Below, in pieces: positions 10,651 to 19,335 of a stretch of DNA of 64,000 bases (positions are counted from its first letter, which is position 1; every line of letters starts with the position of its first letter). A model generated the notes under the pieces. It ran no database searches and had not been told where the DNA came from. It was given only the letters and a program-made list of their open reading frames with translations. This stretch comes from DATHAP01 sp963762865. GTDB taxonomy: Bacteria > Actinomycetota > Actinomycetes > JACCUZ01. The position numbers were made by a program, and so were the translations under genes. The stretch lies in the NCBI GenBank assembly GCA_963762865.1, contig CAVXNC010000006.1, forward strand, positions 62,001 to 126,000. Reading direction: 5' to 3'.

Positions 10651-11586
10651 GTGCCGCCGCTGACCCGACCACCCCGGCTGCGCGCCGGAGACCGCGTCGC
10701 GGTGGTCGCGCCGAGCGGGCACATCGTCGAGGAACGGCTCACTCGCGGCCGCGCGGTGATCGAGTCGTGGGGGCTCGAGGTGACCGTCGGCGAGCACGTG
10801 CTCGACCGCACCCGACACCATGCCGGCACCGACGAGGCTCGGGCGACCGACCTGCTGGCCGCGTGGTGCGACCCATCGGTGTCGGCGGTGCTGGTGGCCC
10901 GGGGAGGCAGCGGAGCCGCGCGGCTGGTCGACGGCCTGGACTGGGCGGCGATGCGCACCGCCGCACCCAAGGTCCTCGTCGGCTTCAGCGACGTCACCGT
11001 CCTGCACGAGGCGGTGGCGCACCACCTCGGCCTGGCGTCGCTCTTCGGTCCGATGCCCGCTTCGGACGTCTTCGGCGGCCCCGACCCGGACGCGGCGACC
11101 GCGGACCACCTGCGCCGGACGCTCTTCGAACCGGAGACCGTGCAGACCCTCGGCCCGGGCATGCCGGGATCGCCCGGCCCGACGGTGCCGCACGTCTCCG
11201 GTCGGGCGACCGGCCCGACGGTGGGCGGCACGCTGGCCCTGCTGGCCAACGCCGTGGGCACCGTGGAGTCCCGGCCCGCGCGCGGCCGCATCGCGGTGCT
11301 CGAGGACGTCGCCGAGCCGGCCTACCGGATCGACTCGCTGCTCACCCAGCTGCTGCGGACCGGCTGGTTCGACGACGTGGCCGGGATCGTGCTCGGGTCG
11401 TGGACCGACTGCGGAGACGGCGCCGTGGACACGGTCGTCGAACGGCTCTCGGGACTGGGCGTCCCGCTGGTCTCGGGGCTGCCGTTCGGCCACGGGCGGC
11501 CCCAGCTCACCGTGCCGCTCGGCGTCGAGGCCGAGCTGGACGCCGACGCGGGGACGCTCACCTTCCTCGAGCCGGCGCTGGCCTGA
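10651..11586 (+). CDS. LD-carboxypeptidase / MccF-like peptidase (S66 family)
   Basis: Serine peptidase of family S66, 311 residues. Family members trim the D-Ala from tetrapeptide stems of recycled murein or cleave acyl-adenylate toxins such as microcin C. The nucleophile Ser is in LVGFSDVTVLHEA, the Glu in AVLEDVAEPAYRID and the His in GLPFGHGRPQLTVPLG, so the Ser-Glu-His triad is complete. No signal peptide is seen, so it should act in the cytoplasm. The start is GTG 10651 because of the leaderless promoter. The acetyltransferase begins two bases after its stop, which suggests an operon. Confidence 0.9.
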   Translation: MPPLTRPPRLRAGDRVAVVAPSGHIVEERLTRGRAVIESWGLEVTVGEHVLDRTRHHAGTDEARATDLLAAWCDPSVSAVLVARGGSGAARLVDGLDWAAMRTAAPKVLVGFSDVTVLHEAVAHHLGLASLFGPMPASDVFGGPDPDAATADHLRRTLFEPETVQTLGPGMPGSPGPTVPHVSGRATGPTVGGTLALLANAVGTVESRPARGRIAVLEDVAEPAYRIDSLLTQLLRTGWFDDVAGIVLGSWTDCGDGAVDTVVERLSGLGVPLVSGLPFGHGRPQLTVPLGVEAELDADAGTLTFLEPALA

Positions 11587-11588
11587 AC

Positions 11589-12215
11589 GTGCGCATCCGC
11601 CCGGTCCTCGCCGCTGCCGACGACCACGCGGGCCGTGATCGCGCCGCGGTCTACGAGGTGTGCCTGCGCACCGGAGACGGGGGCCAGGACGCCGGTCCTG
11701 CGCTGGGCGCGGTCGACGCACACCTGATGGGCGACGTCTGGGCCGGCCCCTACCTGGCCGTCGAGCCGGAGCTCGCGTCGGTGGCCGAGGACGACGAGGG
11801 CGTCGTCGGCTATGTGCTGGGGACGACCGACACCCGCCGCTTCGAGGTCGCGTGCGAGCGGGAGTGGTGGCCCGACCTGCGCGCGGAGCACCCTGCGCCG
11901 GCCGGCCCGCCCGCGTCCTGGTCGCTGGCGGACCGGCTGCGCCACCTGGTGCACCAGCCGGTGCGTTCGCCGGACGACGTCGTGACCGGTTTCCCTGCCC
12001 ACCTGCACCTCAACGTGCTGCCGCGGGCCCAGGGTCGCGGGGTCGGCCCGGCGCTGTTGGCGGCGGCCGTCGACCGGCTGGCTCGCCGCCGGGTCGCAGG
12101 CGTCCACGTCGGGGTGGGCCCGGCCAACGCGCGCGCCAACGCCTTCTGGGAGCGCGGCGGCTTCCGGGAGGTGCGGCTCGACCCTGACGTGCGCTGGCTC
12201 GGACGTCCGCTCTAG
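11589..12215 (+). CDS. GNAT-family N-acetyltransferase
   Basis: 208-residue acetyltransferase using acetyl-CoA. YEVCLRTGDGG and the later HLHLNVLPRAQGRGVGPALL (acetyl-CoA pyrophosphate loop) are clear, followed by NARANAFWERGGF. The N-terminal block around YEVCLRTGD resembles the acetyltransferase-like domain found in O-GlcNAcase and its Streptomyces relatives. Acceptor substrate is unknown. It starts at GTG, two bases after the peptidase stop, and overlaps the end of the convergent glucosidase by four bases. Confidence 0.88.
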   Translation: MRIRPVLAAADDHAGRDRAAVYEVCLRTGDGGQDAGPALGAVDAHLMGDVWAGPYLAVEPELASVAEDDEGVVGYVLGTTDTRRFEVACEREWWPDLRAEHPAPAGPPASWSLADRLRHLVHQPVRSPDDVVTGFPAHLHLNVLPRAQGRGVGPALLAAAVDRLARRRVAGVHVGVGPANARANAFWERGGFREVRLDPDVRWLGRPL

Positions 12216-14035
12216 CCCGCGGCTTCCCGGTCGGCACGCTGCTCGGCCGGCGCGTCGTCGCCCGGGGCGGGCACCCCGGCCAGGTTCAGAGCCGAGTTGA
12301 CCAGTGCGAGGTGGCTGTAGGCCTGCGGCATGTTGCCGAGCTGGCGGCCGGCCGTGACGTCGTACTCCTCGGCGAGGAGCCCGACGTCGTTGCGCAGGGC
12401 GAGGAGCTGCTCGAACCTCCGCCGTCCCTCGTCGACCTGCCCGTCGAGGACCAGCGCGTCGGCGAGCCAGAAGGAGCACGCGAGGAAGGCGCCTTCGTCG
12501 CCGGGCAAGCCGTCCACGTCGTGGTCGGTGTCGTAGCGGCGGACCAGGCCGTCAGATGCGAGCTCGTGCTGGACGGCGCGCAGCGTGCCGCGCACGCGCT
12601 CGTCGTCGGGCGGCAGGAAGCCGACCTGCGGGATGAGCAGCAGTGCGGCGTCGAGGCTGCGTGAGCCGTAGTACTGCGTGAAGGTGCCCCGGTCGGTGTC
12701 GAAGCCCTTGCGGCACACGTCGTCGTGGATCGTGTCGCGCAGCGCGCGATAGCGGTCGATCGGGCCCTCCAGCTCGGCGGAGTGCTCGATGGTCCGCACC
12801 GCCCGGTCCGCGGCCACCCAGGCGAGCACCTTCGAGTGCGTGAAGTGCTGGCGCGGTCCACGTACCTCCCAGAGGCCCTCGTCGGGCTGCTGCCAGTTGC
12901 TCTCGAGCCACTTCATCAGCCCACGCTGGATCCGCCAGGCGTCCTCGTTGGGGTCCAGGTCGTAGGACCGCGCGAGCCACAGCGTGTCCATCACCTCGCC
13001 GTAGACGTCGAGCTGGAGCTGGTCGACGGCGTCGTTGCCGACCCGCACAGGGGCGGAGCCCTCGAATCCCGCCAGCCACGGCAGCTCGTGCTCGGGCACC
13101 CGTCGCTCACCGGCGACGCCGTAGAGGATCTGCAGACGGTCCGGCGACCCCGCGATGGCGCGCAGCAGCCACTCTCGCCAGTCGGCCGCCTCGTCGGTGT
13201 AGCCGGTCTTCACCAGGGCCTGCAGCGTGAAGGTCGCGTCGCGCAGCCAGCAGAAGCGGTAGTCCCAGTTCCGGACGCCGCCGAGCTGCTCGGGCAGCGA
13301 GGTCGTCGCAGCCGCGACGATCCCGCCGGTCGGCGCGTAGGTGAGCGCCTTGAGGGTGAGCAGCGAGCGCATGACCGCGTCGCGGTACGGGCCGTCGTAG
13401 GTGCACTGGCGCGCCCAGTCGGTCCAGAACCGCTCGGTGTCGTCGAGCGCCGCCAACGGGTCCACCGGGTTGGGCCGGTGGACGTACGACGGGTTCCAGG
13501 TCAGGACGAACGAGCGGCGCTGGCCCGCCTCCACCGTGAAGTCGGCGTAGGAGGCGAAGTCGCGGCCGTGGTGCGCGACGTCGGAGGCCAGCCACACCGA
13601 GTCCGGCCCGGCGACCGCCGCGACCATCCCGTCGAGGTGTCGCACCCAGGGCACCACGTCGCCGTAGCCGAGTCGTAGACGCAGCTCGCTGCGCAGGTGC
13701 ACCGTTCCGGAGACTCCCTCGACGATACGGACCACGTCGGGCGCCTCGCCGCGCTCGGGCATGAAGTCGACGACGCGCACCACGCCGTCGGGGGTGTCCC
13801 ACTCCGACTCGAGGATCATCGTGTCGCCGCGGTAGCGACGGCGGTTGCACAGCCCGCCCTGGCGCGGCGCCATGCGCCAGTGCCCGTTCTCCTCGTCGCC
13901 GAGCAGGGCGGCGAAGACGGCCTCGGAGTCGAAGCGCGGGAAGCACAGCCAGTCGATCGACCCGTCGCGCCCGACGAGGCCGGCGGCCAGCCGATCGGAG
14001 ATCAGGGCGTAGTCCTCGATGCGCAGGCGGCTCAT
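12212..14035 (-). CDS. Glycoside hydrolase family 15 (trehalase/glucoamylase type)
   Basis: 607-residue GH15 enzyme. An N-terminal beta-sandwich (SRLRIEDYALISDRLAAGLV, GSIDWLCFPRFDS) is followed by an (alpha/alpha)6 barrel with GGVRNWDYRFCWLRDATFTLQ and a C-terminal segment with PGDEGAFLACSFWLADAL. This architecture is shared with mycobacterial GH15 trehalases, so trehalose or alpha-glucan hydrolysis is the likely activity; the sequence does not decide between them. No signal peptide is present. Its ATG overlaps the stop of the SURF1 gene (ATGA), so the two genes form an operon. Confidence 0.9.
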   Translation of the reverse strand: MSRLRIEDYALISDRLAAGLVGRDGSIDWLCFPRFDSEAVFAALLGDEENGHWRMAPRQGGLCNRRRYRGDTMILESEWDTPDGVVRVVDFMPERGEAPDVVRIVEGVSGTVHLRSELRLRLGYGDVVPWVRHLDGMVAAVAGPDSVWLASDVAHHGRDFASYADFTVEAGQRRSFVLTWNPSYVHRPNPVDPLAALDDTERFWTDWARQCTYDGPYRDAVMRSLLTLKALTYAPTGGIVAAATTSLPEQLGGVRNWDYRFCWLRDATFTLQALVKTGYTDEAADWREWLLRAIAGSPDRLQILYGVAGERRVPEHELPWLAGFEGSAPVRVGNDAVDQLQLDVYGEVMDTLWLARSYDLDPNEDAWRIQRGLMKWLESNWQQPDEGLWEVRGPRQHFTHSKVLAWVAADRAVRTIEHSAELEGPIDRYRALRDTIHDDVCRKGFDTDRGTFTQYYGSRSLDAALLLIPQVGFLPPDDERVRGTLRAVQHELASDGLVRRYDTDHDVDGLPGDEGAFLACSFWLADALVLDGQVDEGRRRFEQLLALRNDVGLLAEEYDVTAGRQLGNMPQAYSHLALVNSALNLAGVPAPGDDAPAEQRADREAAG

Positions 14036-14829
14036 GTGCGCACCCCTACCCGGTCGTCGGCGGCCATTCCTGCTCGCCGGTCGGCCTCCTCGCGCCGGGC
14101 CAGGACGACGTAGCCGCCGAGGGCCATCGCGGCGAAGAGGAACCACTGGACGGCATAGGCCAGGTGCGGCCCCTCGCTGGGCTCGGGCGGCGGGAGGCGC
14201 GTCGGCGTGGTACGTCGCTCGGGCTGCTCCGTGGTCACCTCGCCGTAGCCGCCGAAGACCCGGTACGGCAGCGAGCCGGCGATCTCTGAGACGTCGATGC
14301 GGGTCACCTGTCCCTTGGGTGGTGCGCCGGTCGTGGACGGCAGCTCGCTGGGCCGCAGCCGCGCCGTGACGGTGACCGTCCCGGCCGGAGGAGCGGGTAC
14401 GTCCGGCAGCGACTCGGCCGTCGGGCCGTCCTGGACCCAGCCGCGCACCATCAGCACGGCGGGACCCTGCCGGGTCACCAGGGGGGTCAGGACGTAGTAG
14501 CCGACCTGGCCGTCGAGCGGCCGGGTGCGCACCAGCAGCTGGTGCCCGACGTCGTACCTGCCGGTCGCCCTGATGCGGGCGTACTGGTCCTCGTCGCGAG
14601 GGCCGCGGCCCACGCGGACCAGCTCCTGCGGCGGCACCGGCGGGCTGTCCAGGTTGCGCTCGAGGAGGTCGTTGCGCTCGTGCCGGTCGCCCATCCGGTG
14701 CAGCTGCCACCTGCCGAGCGCGACGCAGGTCGCGGCGACCAGGAGGGCGACGAGGAGCAGCCCGGCCCAGCGACGGGACAGCAGGAATCGGTAGGGCCGC
14801 CCGGTGGGGCTGCCCTCGGTGGCGGCCAT
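14032..14829 (-). CDS. SURF1-family cytochrome oxidase assembly protein
   Basis: 265-residue membrane protein of the SURF1 family, which helps assemble aa3-type cytochrome c oxidase, probably by handling heme a. The first membrane helix (WAGLLLVALLVAATCVALGRWQLHR) and the C-terminal helix (VQWFLFAAMALGGYVVLARR) bracket an extracytoplasmic domain with GRYDVGHQLLVRTRPLDGQVGYYVLTPL and VLMVRGWV, which are typical of the family. It is divergent from moaA and couples into the GH15 gene. Confidence 0.92.
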   Translation of the reverse strand: MAATEGSPTGRPYRFLLSRRWAGLLLVALLVAATCVALGRWQLHRMGDRHERNDLLERNLDSPPVPPQELVRVGRGPRDEDQYARIRATGRYDVGHQLLVRTRPLDGQVGYYVLTPLVTRQGPAVLMVRGWVQDGPTAESLPDVPAPPAGTVTVTARLRPSELPSTTGAPPKGQVTRIDVSEIAGSLPYRVFGGYGEVTTEQPERRTTPTRLPPPEPSEGPHLAYAVQWFLFAAMALGGYVVLARREEADRRAGMAADDRVGVRT

Positions 14830-14868
14830 CAGGCAGACGGTAACCCGCGGGGCGTCGGACCGCCGACG

Positions 14869-14874
14869 TAGGGT
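14869..14874 (+). promoter_or_regulatory. Leaderless -10 box TAGGGT
   Basis: TAGGGT is six bases before the moaA GTG, with no Shine-Dalgarno sequence between. Confidence 0.6.
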
Positions 14875-14880
14875 GGGCGG

Positions 14881-15879
14881 GTGCTTGTTGACACGTTCGG
14901 GCGCGTCGCGACCGACCTCCGGGTCTCGCTGACGGACAAGTGCAACCTGCGCTGCTCCTACTGCATGCCACCGGAGGGACTCGAGTGGCTGCCGTCCACG
15001 GACGTGCTCACCGACGACGAGGTCGTCCGGCTGGTCGGGGTCGCCGTCGGGGAGGGCGTCCACGAGGTGCGCTTCACCGGCGGGGAGCCGCTGCTGCGCC
15101 GCGGCCTGGTGTCGATCGTCGAGCGGGTGGCCGGGCTGCGCACACCGGACGGCGTCCGCCCCCACTTGTCCCTGACGACCAACGGCATCGGCCTCGCCAA
15201 GACGGCGGACGCACTCGCCGCCGCGGGGCTGGACCGGGTCAACGTGTCCCTCGACACGCTCGACCCCGAGCGGTTCCAGCAGATCGCGCGACGCGACCGG
15301 CTTGCTGACGTGCTCCGGGGGATGGCCGCCGCCGAGGCGGCAGGGCTCGTGCCGGTCAAGGTCAACGCCGTGCTGGTGCGCGGCGTCAACGACGACGAGG
15401 CCGTACCGCTGCTGCGGTGGGCGCTGGCCGCCGGCTACCGGATGCGCTTCATCGAGCAGATGCCGCTCGACGCCCAGCACGGGTGGGACCGCACCGAGAT
15501 GGTCACGGCCCAGGAGATCCTCGACCGGCTGTCGTCGGCGTTCACCCTCAGCCCGGTCGAGCACGAGGAGCGAGGCAGCGCCCCGGCGGAGGAGTGGGTG
15601 GTCGACGGCGGTCCCGGCCGGGTCGGTGTCATCGGATCGGTGACCCGGCCGTTCTGCGGTGCCTGCGACCGGGTGCGGCTCACGGCCGACGGCCAGCTGC
15701 GCAACTGCCTCTTCGCCCGCGAGGAGTCCGACCTGCGGACCGCGATCCGGGCCGGTGCGTCCGACGAGGACCTCGCCGCGCGGATGCGCGCCGCACTGAT
15801 GGCCAAGCGACCCGGGCACGGCATCGACGAGCCCGGCTTCCTGCAGCCGGTGCGCCCGATGTCAGCGATCGGCGGCTGA
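14881..15879 (+). CDS. moaA: GTP 3',8-cyclase MoaA
   Basis: Radical-SAM enzyme that starts molybdenum cofactor synthesis by cyclising GTP. Residues 20-28 carry the CNLRCSYC cluster site, then FTGGEPLLR, LTTNG and NVSLDTLDPERF. The second cluster uses PFCGACDRVRLTADGQLRNCLF, and the protein ends in the conserved Gly-Gly tail needed for cyclisation. Its 332 residues are the normal size. GTG start follows from the leaderless promoter. No other moa genes are in view. The 3' end overlaps the convergent small gene by 18 bases. Confidence 0.97.
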   Translation: MLVDTFGRVATDLRVSLTDKCNLRCSYCMPPEGLEWLPSTDVLTDDEVVRLVGVAVGEGVHEVRFTGGEPLLRRGLVSIVERVAGLRTPDGVRPHLSLTTNGIGLAKTADALAAAGLDRVNVSLDTLDPERFQQIARRDRLADVLRGMAAAEAAGLVPVKVNAVLVRGVNDDEAVPLLRWALAAGYRMRFIEQMPLDAQHGWDRTEMVTAQEILDRLSSAFTLSPVEHEERGSAPAEEWVVDGGPGRVGVIGSVTRPFCGACDRVRLTADGQLRNCLFAREESDLRTAIRAGASDEDLAARMRAALMAKRPGHGIDEPGFLQPVRPMSAIGG

Positions 15880-16107
15880 CTCCGCCCACTCGGCAACGGT
15901 GTGTGTCTCGCGGAGGAAGCCGCGGGCGTCCAGGAACTCGGTGAGCGGTCCCTTGTGCTCGTCGCACGCTGTCCAGGTCTTGCGCCGGTCGGGCGTGTGC
16001 AGCTTGGGGTTGTTCCAGGCGAGGACCCAGGTCGCCGCCGCGCGGCAGCCCTTCGCGGAGCACACCGGGGAGGTGCCCTCGACGCTCTCGGAGCGTTCCG
16101 TCGTCAC
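15862..16107 (-). CDS. Small conserved Cys/His protein
   Basis: An 81-residue actinobacterial protein with CSAKGCRAAATWVLAWNN, then WTACDEH. The Cys-x4-Cys and Cys-x2-His pairs could bind a zinc ion. Members are common in Actinobacteria and are sometimes named acetone carboxylase in databases without cause. Function is unknown. The coding strand is convergent with moaA. Confidence 0.75.
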   Translation of the reverse strand: MTTERSESVEGTSPVCSAKGCRAAATWVLAWNNPKLHTPDRRKTWTACDEHKGPLTEFLDARGFLRETHTVAEWAESAADR

Positions 16108-16251
16108 CGTCGTCCTCGGTCCCGTCGGTTCGATGCTCGACAGGGCGATGCCGGGCAGCCACGGGGGGAGCCGCCCGGCATCGCGCTCAGGCCACCGCGG
16201 CGGAGACCGTCGCGGCGTCGTGGCCGGAGTATTGCACGAATCGATGTCATC

Positions 16252-16584
16252 TCAAGGGCCAGACCGACCAATGGCTCGCCGGTCGTCCGCAAGGTCCGTT
16301 TCGGGCAGGTCCACGGTCCTTTCCCGGCCGCCGTTGGCGAAGACGACCGACAGGTAGGGGAGCACTAAAGCTGCCGCGATCAGCACCCACCGGACCCAGC
16401 CGCTGGCGACGACGGCGAGCACGAAGCACACCGTCCGGATGCCCATCGAGATCAGGTATCGCCGGGTCCGGCTGTCGACGTCCTCGCGAACCCCACGGCG
16501 GGCGCCGGTGATCTGGTAGACCGGCTCACGGGCACCGGAACGCCTGTCACGCGATCGCGAGAAACGTGCAGTCGTCCGGGCCAC
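16252..16584 (-). CDS. DUF3099 membrane protein
   Basis: 110-residue protein with the DUF3099 core: VYQITGARRGVREDVDSRTRRYLISMGIRT, then two close membrane helices (CFVLAVVASGWVRWVLIAAALVLPYLSVVFAN). Function is unknown. The GTG at 16584 is preferred because a TAGTGT box lies seven bases ahead; an in-frame GTG at 16593 falls inside that box. Confidence 0.85.
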   Translation of the reverse strand: MARTTARFSRSRDRRSGAREPVYQITGARRGVREDVDSRTRRYLISMGIRTVCFVLAVVASGWVRWVLIAAALVLPYLSVVFANGGRERTVDLPETDLADDRRAIGRSGP

Positions 16585-16591
16585 GCGTCTC

Positions 16592-16597
16592 ACACTA
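16592..16597 (-). promoter_or_regulatory. Leaderless -10 box TAGTGT
   Basis: TAGTGT on the minus strand lies seven bases before the DUF3099 GTG at 16584. Confidence 0.5.
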
Positions 16598-16637
16598 ACC
16601 GCCTGTCCAGCCCCCGTCGTCCCATGAGGAGACCTGA

Positions 16638-16850
16638 ATGAGCAACCGGACGTACCGAGTGACCGAGATCGTCGGCACCTCCGAGGAGGGCGTCGACCAG
16701 GCGATCCGCAACGGCATCGCGCGCGCCTCCCAGACACTGCGGCACCTCGACTGGTTCGAGGTCACCCAGGTGCGTGGCCAGGTCGTCGACGGGGTGCCCC
16801 AGCACTTCCAGGTGGGCATGAAGCTCGGCTTCCGCCTCGAGGACGCCTGA
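16638..16850 (+). CDS. Dodecin, flavin-storage protein
   Basis: 70-residue dodecin, which assembles into a hollow dodecamer that stores or buffers flavins. The whole protein fits the family: RTYRVTEIVGTSEEGVDQAI, the helix ending ASQTLRHLDWFEV with the aromatic flavin-stacking Trp, then QVRGQVVDG and HFQVGMKLGFRLED. GAGGAG stands before the ATG. Single gene, divergent from DUF3099. Confidence 0.95.
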   Translation: MSNRTYRVTEIVGTSEEGVDQAIRNGIARASQTLRHLDWFEVTQVRGQVVDGVPQHFQVGMKLGFRLEDA

Positions 16851-16903
16851 GCGGCCGGCCCCCGGGTGGGGACCGACCGCCGGGCGGTGGTGCGGCGTAC
16901 GGG

Positions 16904-17506
16904 CTAGGCGTTCAGGATGCCCAGGATGGCGTTCAGCAGGTTCGTCAGGACCGCGCCGAGGTTGCCGAGCTGGCTGCTGTCGAGCAGGCCGGCGACCGCG
17001 CAGAGCAGGTTGCCCAGCAGCTCACCGGCGCCGGGCACGGCGGTGATGTTCAGGTGCACCCGGTCCAGGTGGACCTGCAGGCCGAGCAGGTTGAGATCCA
17101 GCGGGCCGAGCACCAGGTCGAGCACCTCGCAGCCGACCACGGCGGGTGCCGCGGTGCCGGGCGCCGGCGGCAGCCCGGTCACGGAGGAGGCGGCCGGGCG
17201 GACGAGGAGCTTCACGCCCTTCTTGGTGACCCGGTCGGTGTCACCGTTCTTCTTGGTCAGCTTGCCCTTGAGGGTGCCGACGGCCTTGGTGCGGCCGGAG
17301 TCGGTGGTGACGAACCGCTTCACGTTGTAGTGGCCGGCGAACGTCGTGCCGTTCTTGGCCTCGCCGGTCACCTTGCTGACCTTGAGGGTCCCGAACTCGT
17401 TCGAGGTGGACTGGGCCGACGCCGACTGCGCTCCTGCACCGCCGACCAGCCCGATGACGGCGAGTGCCACAGCTGCCGCAAGCAGGCGGGCGTTCCTTCC
17501 GAACAT
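16904..17506 (-). CDS. Secreted protein of an actinobacterial LGPLDLNLLGL family
   Basis: 200-residue exported protein with a Sec signal peptide (LLAAAVALAVIGLVGGAGA, then a likely AQS-A cut). The mature part has GTTFAGHYNVKRFV, AVGTLKGKLT, then CEVLDLVLGPLDLNLLGLQV, VHLNITAVPGAGELLGNLLC and a Leu/Asn-rich tail. Proteins with this layout are widespread in Actinobacteria with no known role. The ATG at 17506 has AAAGGG seven bases ahead. It lies just downstream of the stressosome operon on the same strand, and the protein at 20511-20930 is a leaderless relative. Confidence 0.8.
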   Translation of the reverse strand: MFGRNARLLAAAVALAVIGLVGGAGAQSASAQSTSNEFGTLKVSKVTGEAKNGTTFAGHYNVKRFVTTDSGRTKAVGTLKGKLTKKNGDTDRVTKKGVKLLVRPAASSVTGLPPAPGTAAPAVVGCEVLDLVLGPLDLNLLGLQVHLDRVHLNITAVPGAGELLGNLLCAVAGLLDSSQLGNLGAVLTNLLNAILGILNA

Positions 17507-17715
17507 GCGCAAACCCTTTCGTTCAACGTACCGACGTGCACGGCTCCGGGGTGCCGCAGCCGTGGTCCTTCGAGATGGAAGATCACCTCAGGCGTTCCGC
17601 ATGACGTGGGCGGCCGGACCGCGACAGGCCCGCGCACGCGGCACATCGGGGCGGACCGGGGCGGACGGTCGCGTCATGTACCCGTCGCGAAGGAGTCCCG
17701 GCGTGCGCGTCTCCG

Positions 17716-18015
17716 TCAGCGGTGCCCGGCGCCCGGCGGGACGCTTCGGTGCGTCATGTCGTACGTCGCCAGGACCTCGACCAGGAACTCCGCGGCCGCC
17801 GACCCGATCTGCCGCACGTCCTCGGACAGTGAGCTGTCGAGGACGTCCAGGAGCACGGCATGGTGCAGCCGAACGACCTCCAACATGCTCACGCCGTCCT
17901 CGAGCGCTGCCCTGCCCACGAGGTAGCCGCTGTGCAGGGCCGCCTCGTCGCGCCGGGGCAGGTACCGCAGGAAGGCCGCCCGGTAGTCGCGTTCCATGTC
18001 CTCCGGTGACCTCAT
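17716..18015 (-). CDS. Stand-alone RsbU N-terminal domain protein
   Basis: 99 residues that match only the N-terminal RsbT-binding helical domain of RsbU: DYRAAFLRYLPRRDEAAL, GYLVGRAALEDGVSMLEVVRLHHAVL, then FLVEVLATYDMTHR. The PP2C phosphatase domain that RsbU normally carries is missing, and no phosphatase gene follows. Its ATG overlaps the stop of the RsbS gene (ATGA), so it is made with the stressosome proteins. By family knowledge it should bind the RsbT part of the sigma-RsbT fusion; that is inference. Confidence 0.75.
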   Translation of the reverse strand: MRSPEDMERDYRAAFLRYLPRRDEAALHSGYLVGRAALEDGVSMLEVVRLHHAVLLDVLDSSLSEDVRQIGSAAAEFLVEVLATYDMTHRSVPPGAGHR

Positions 18016-18419
18016 GGGCGAACGTCCGCCTGCGATCCGGAGGCGCCCCGTCGGGTGACGTTGGCGTCGAGGTAGGCCAGGCCCTCCTCGAGGTCCAGCG
18101 CCGTCGCGACCGAGCCGGTGCCCATGCCCAGGGCCACCATGGCGTACGCCACGTCGGGCTGGATCCCGACGATGACCGTTAGCGCCCCGCGGAGCCGGGC
18201 CATCTCCGCGATGTTGCGCAGGGTCCGCGACCCGAACGAGTCGAGCACGTCGAGCGCGGCGACGTCGATGATCACGCCGCGGGCGCGGGAGGTGCCGATC
18301 CGGTCGACCAGGTCGTGCTGGAAGCGGACCATCTGCGAGTCGTCCAGCGCAGTGTGGATCGACGCGACCAGGTAGCTGCCCTGGCGCAGGATCGAGACGA
18401 GCGCTGGTCCGGTCGCCAC
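18012..18419 (-). CDS. rsbS: Stressosome scaffold RsbS (STAS domain)
   Basis: 135-residue single STAS domain, the RsbS core of the stressosome. The segment RGVIIDVAALDVLDSFGSRTLRNIA contains the Ser that RsbT phosphorylates in Bacillus RsbS (Ser59, in LDSFGSR here). The GTG start shares one base with the RsbR stop (TAGTG) and the stop overlaps the next ATG, a tightly coupled operon. Phosphorylation would release the RsbT module. Confidence 0.92.
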   Translation of the reverse strand: MATGPALVSILRQGSYLVASIHTALDDSQMVRFQHDLVDRIGTSRARGVIIDVAALDVLDSFGSRTLRNIAEMARLRGALTVIVGIQPDVAYAMVALGMGTGSVATALDLEEGLAYLDANVTRRGASGSQADVRP

Positions 18420-19333
18420 TATCCGCCAGCACCGTCCTCCCGGGTCACGGTGTAGCCGAGGAGCCGCTCGGCCTCCTCCAGGCCGCCCTGCAGGTCGCCG
18501 ATGGTGTTCATCTTGCTGAGGTCGACACCGATGGTGACCAGAGTCTGGGCGATCTCCGGCGACAGGCCGGTGATGATCACACTCGCACCCATCAACCGTG
18601 AGGCGTCGACGGTCTGCACCAGATGGTTCGCCACCGACTCGTCCACGTCAGGTGCGCCGGTGATGTCGATGACCACCACCTTGGCCCGGTGGGTGCGGAT
18701 CCCGGCGAGCAGCTGCTCGGTCAGCTGGCGGGCTCGCTCCGCGTCCAGCACGCCGATGATCGGGAGGATCAGCAGCCGCTCGCGGACGGGGAGGACCGGG
18801 GTGGACAGCTCGCGGATGGAGTCCTGCTGCTGCCGGATGACTCGCTCACGCTCGTCGACGAAGCTCACAGCGACGGTGTTGGCGATCCGGTTCGCGGCCG
18901 GCTCGTAGGCATCGAGCACGCGGTTGAGGAGCGCGAAGTCCCGCTGGTACTTCTCGAAGAGCGAACGTGCCAGTACGTCGCGCAGCAGCAGGACGATGCC
19001 GACGACCTCGTGCGTCTCCACGCCACGGGGGATGATGCGTTCCGAGAGGTCCGTCGCGTAGTGCTGGAGGGCTTCGACGCTCCCCGTCTCGAGGACCTCG
19101 ACGTAGTTGTCGTAGACGGACGTGGTCTCCGCCGCCATCTCCTGGGGTGTCATGGCGTGCAGCAGGTGGGCGTCCTGGATGCGGCTCGCCCACTCCTGCC
19201 GGAGCTTGGTCCGGTGCTCCCTCAGGTGCGCGACGAGCTGGGGCAACAGCTGGTTCTCGTCCTCGTGGTCGAGCGTCGGGAAGTCCTTCGTCACGTCCTG
19301 CGCAATCCTGGACTGGTCCTCGTCGTCGGTCAT
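18419..19333 (-). CDS. rsbR: Stressosome sensor RsbR
   Basis: 304-residue RsbR paralogue. The N-terminal helical globin-like sensor domain covers about residues 15-175 and the C-terminal STAS domain about 185-295. Two Thr that RsbT phosphorylates in Bacillus RsbRA appear conserved: in VVVIDITGAPDVDESVANHL and in VIITGLSPEIAQTLV. The ATG at 19333 has GGAG eight bases ahead and follows the upstream stop by two bases. The signal sensed is unknown. Confidence 0.92.
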   Translation of the reverse strand: MTDDEDQSRIAQDVTKDFPTLDHEDENQLLPQLVAHLREHRTKLRQEWASRIQDAHLLHAMTPQEMAAETTSVYDNYVEVLETGSVEALQHYATDLSERIIPRGVETHEVVGIVLLLRDVLARSLFEKYQRDFALLNRVLDAYEPAANRIANTVAVSFVDERERVIRQQQDSIRELSTPVLPVRERLLILPIIGVLDAERARQLTEQLLAGIRTHRAKVVVIDITGAPDVDESVANHLVQTVDASRLMGASVIITGLSPEIAQTLVTIGVDLSKMNTIGDLQGGLEEAERLLGYTVTREDGAGG

Positions 19334-19335
19334 CG

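Noticed and set aside
14830..15819. Upstream extension of the SURF1 frame across moaA
   Set aside because: Antisense to moaA, which has full radical-SAM motifs; the SURF1 start at 14829 gives the normal N-terminus.
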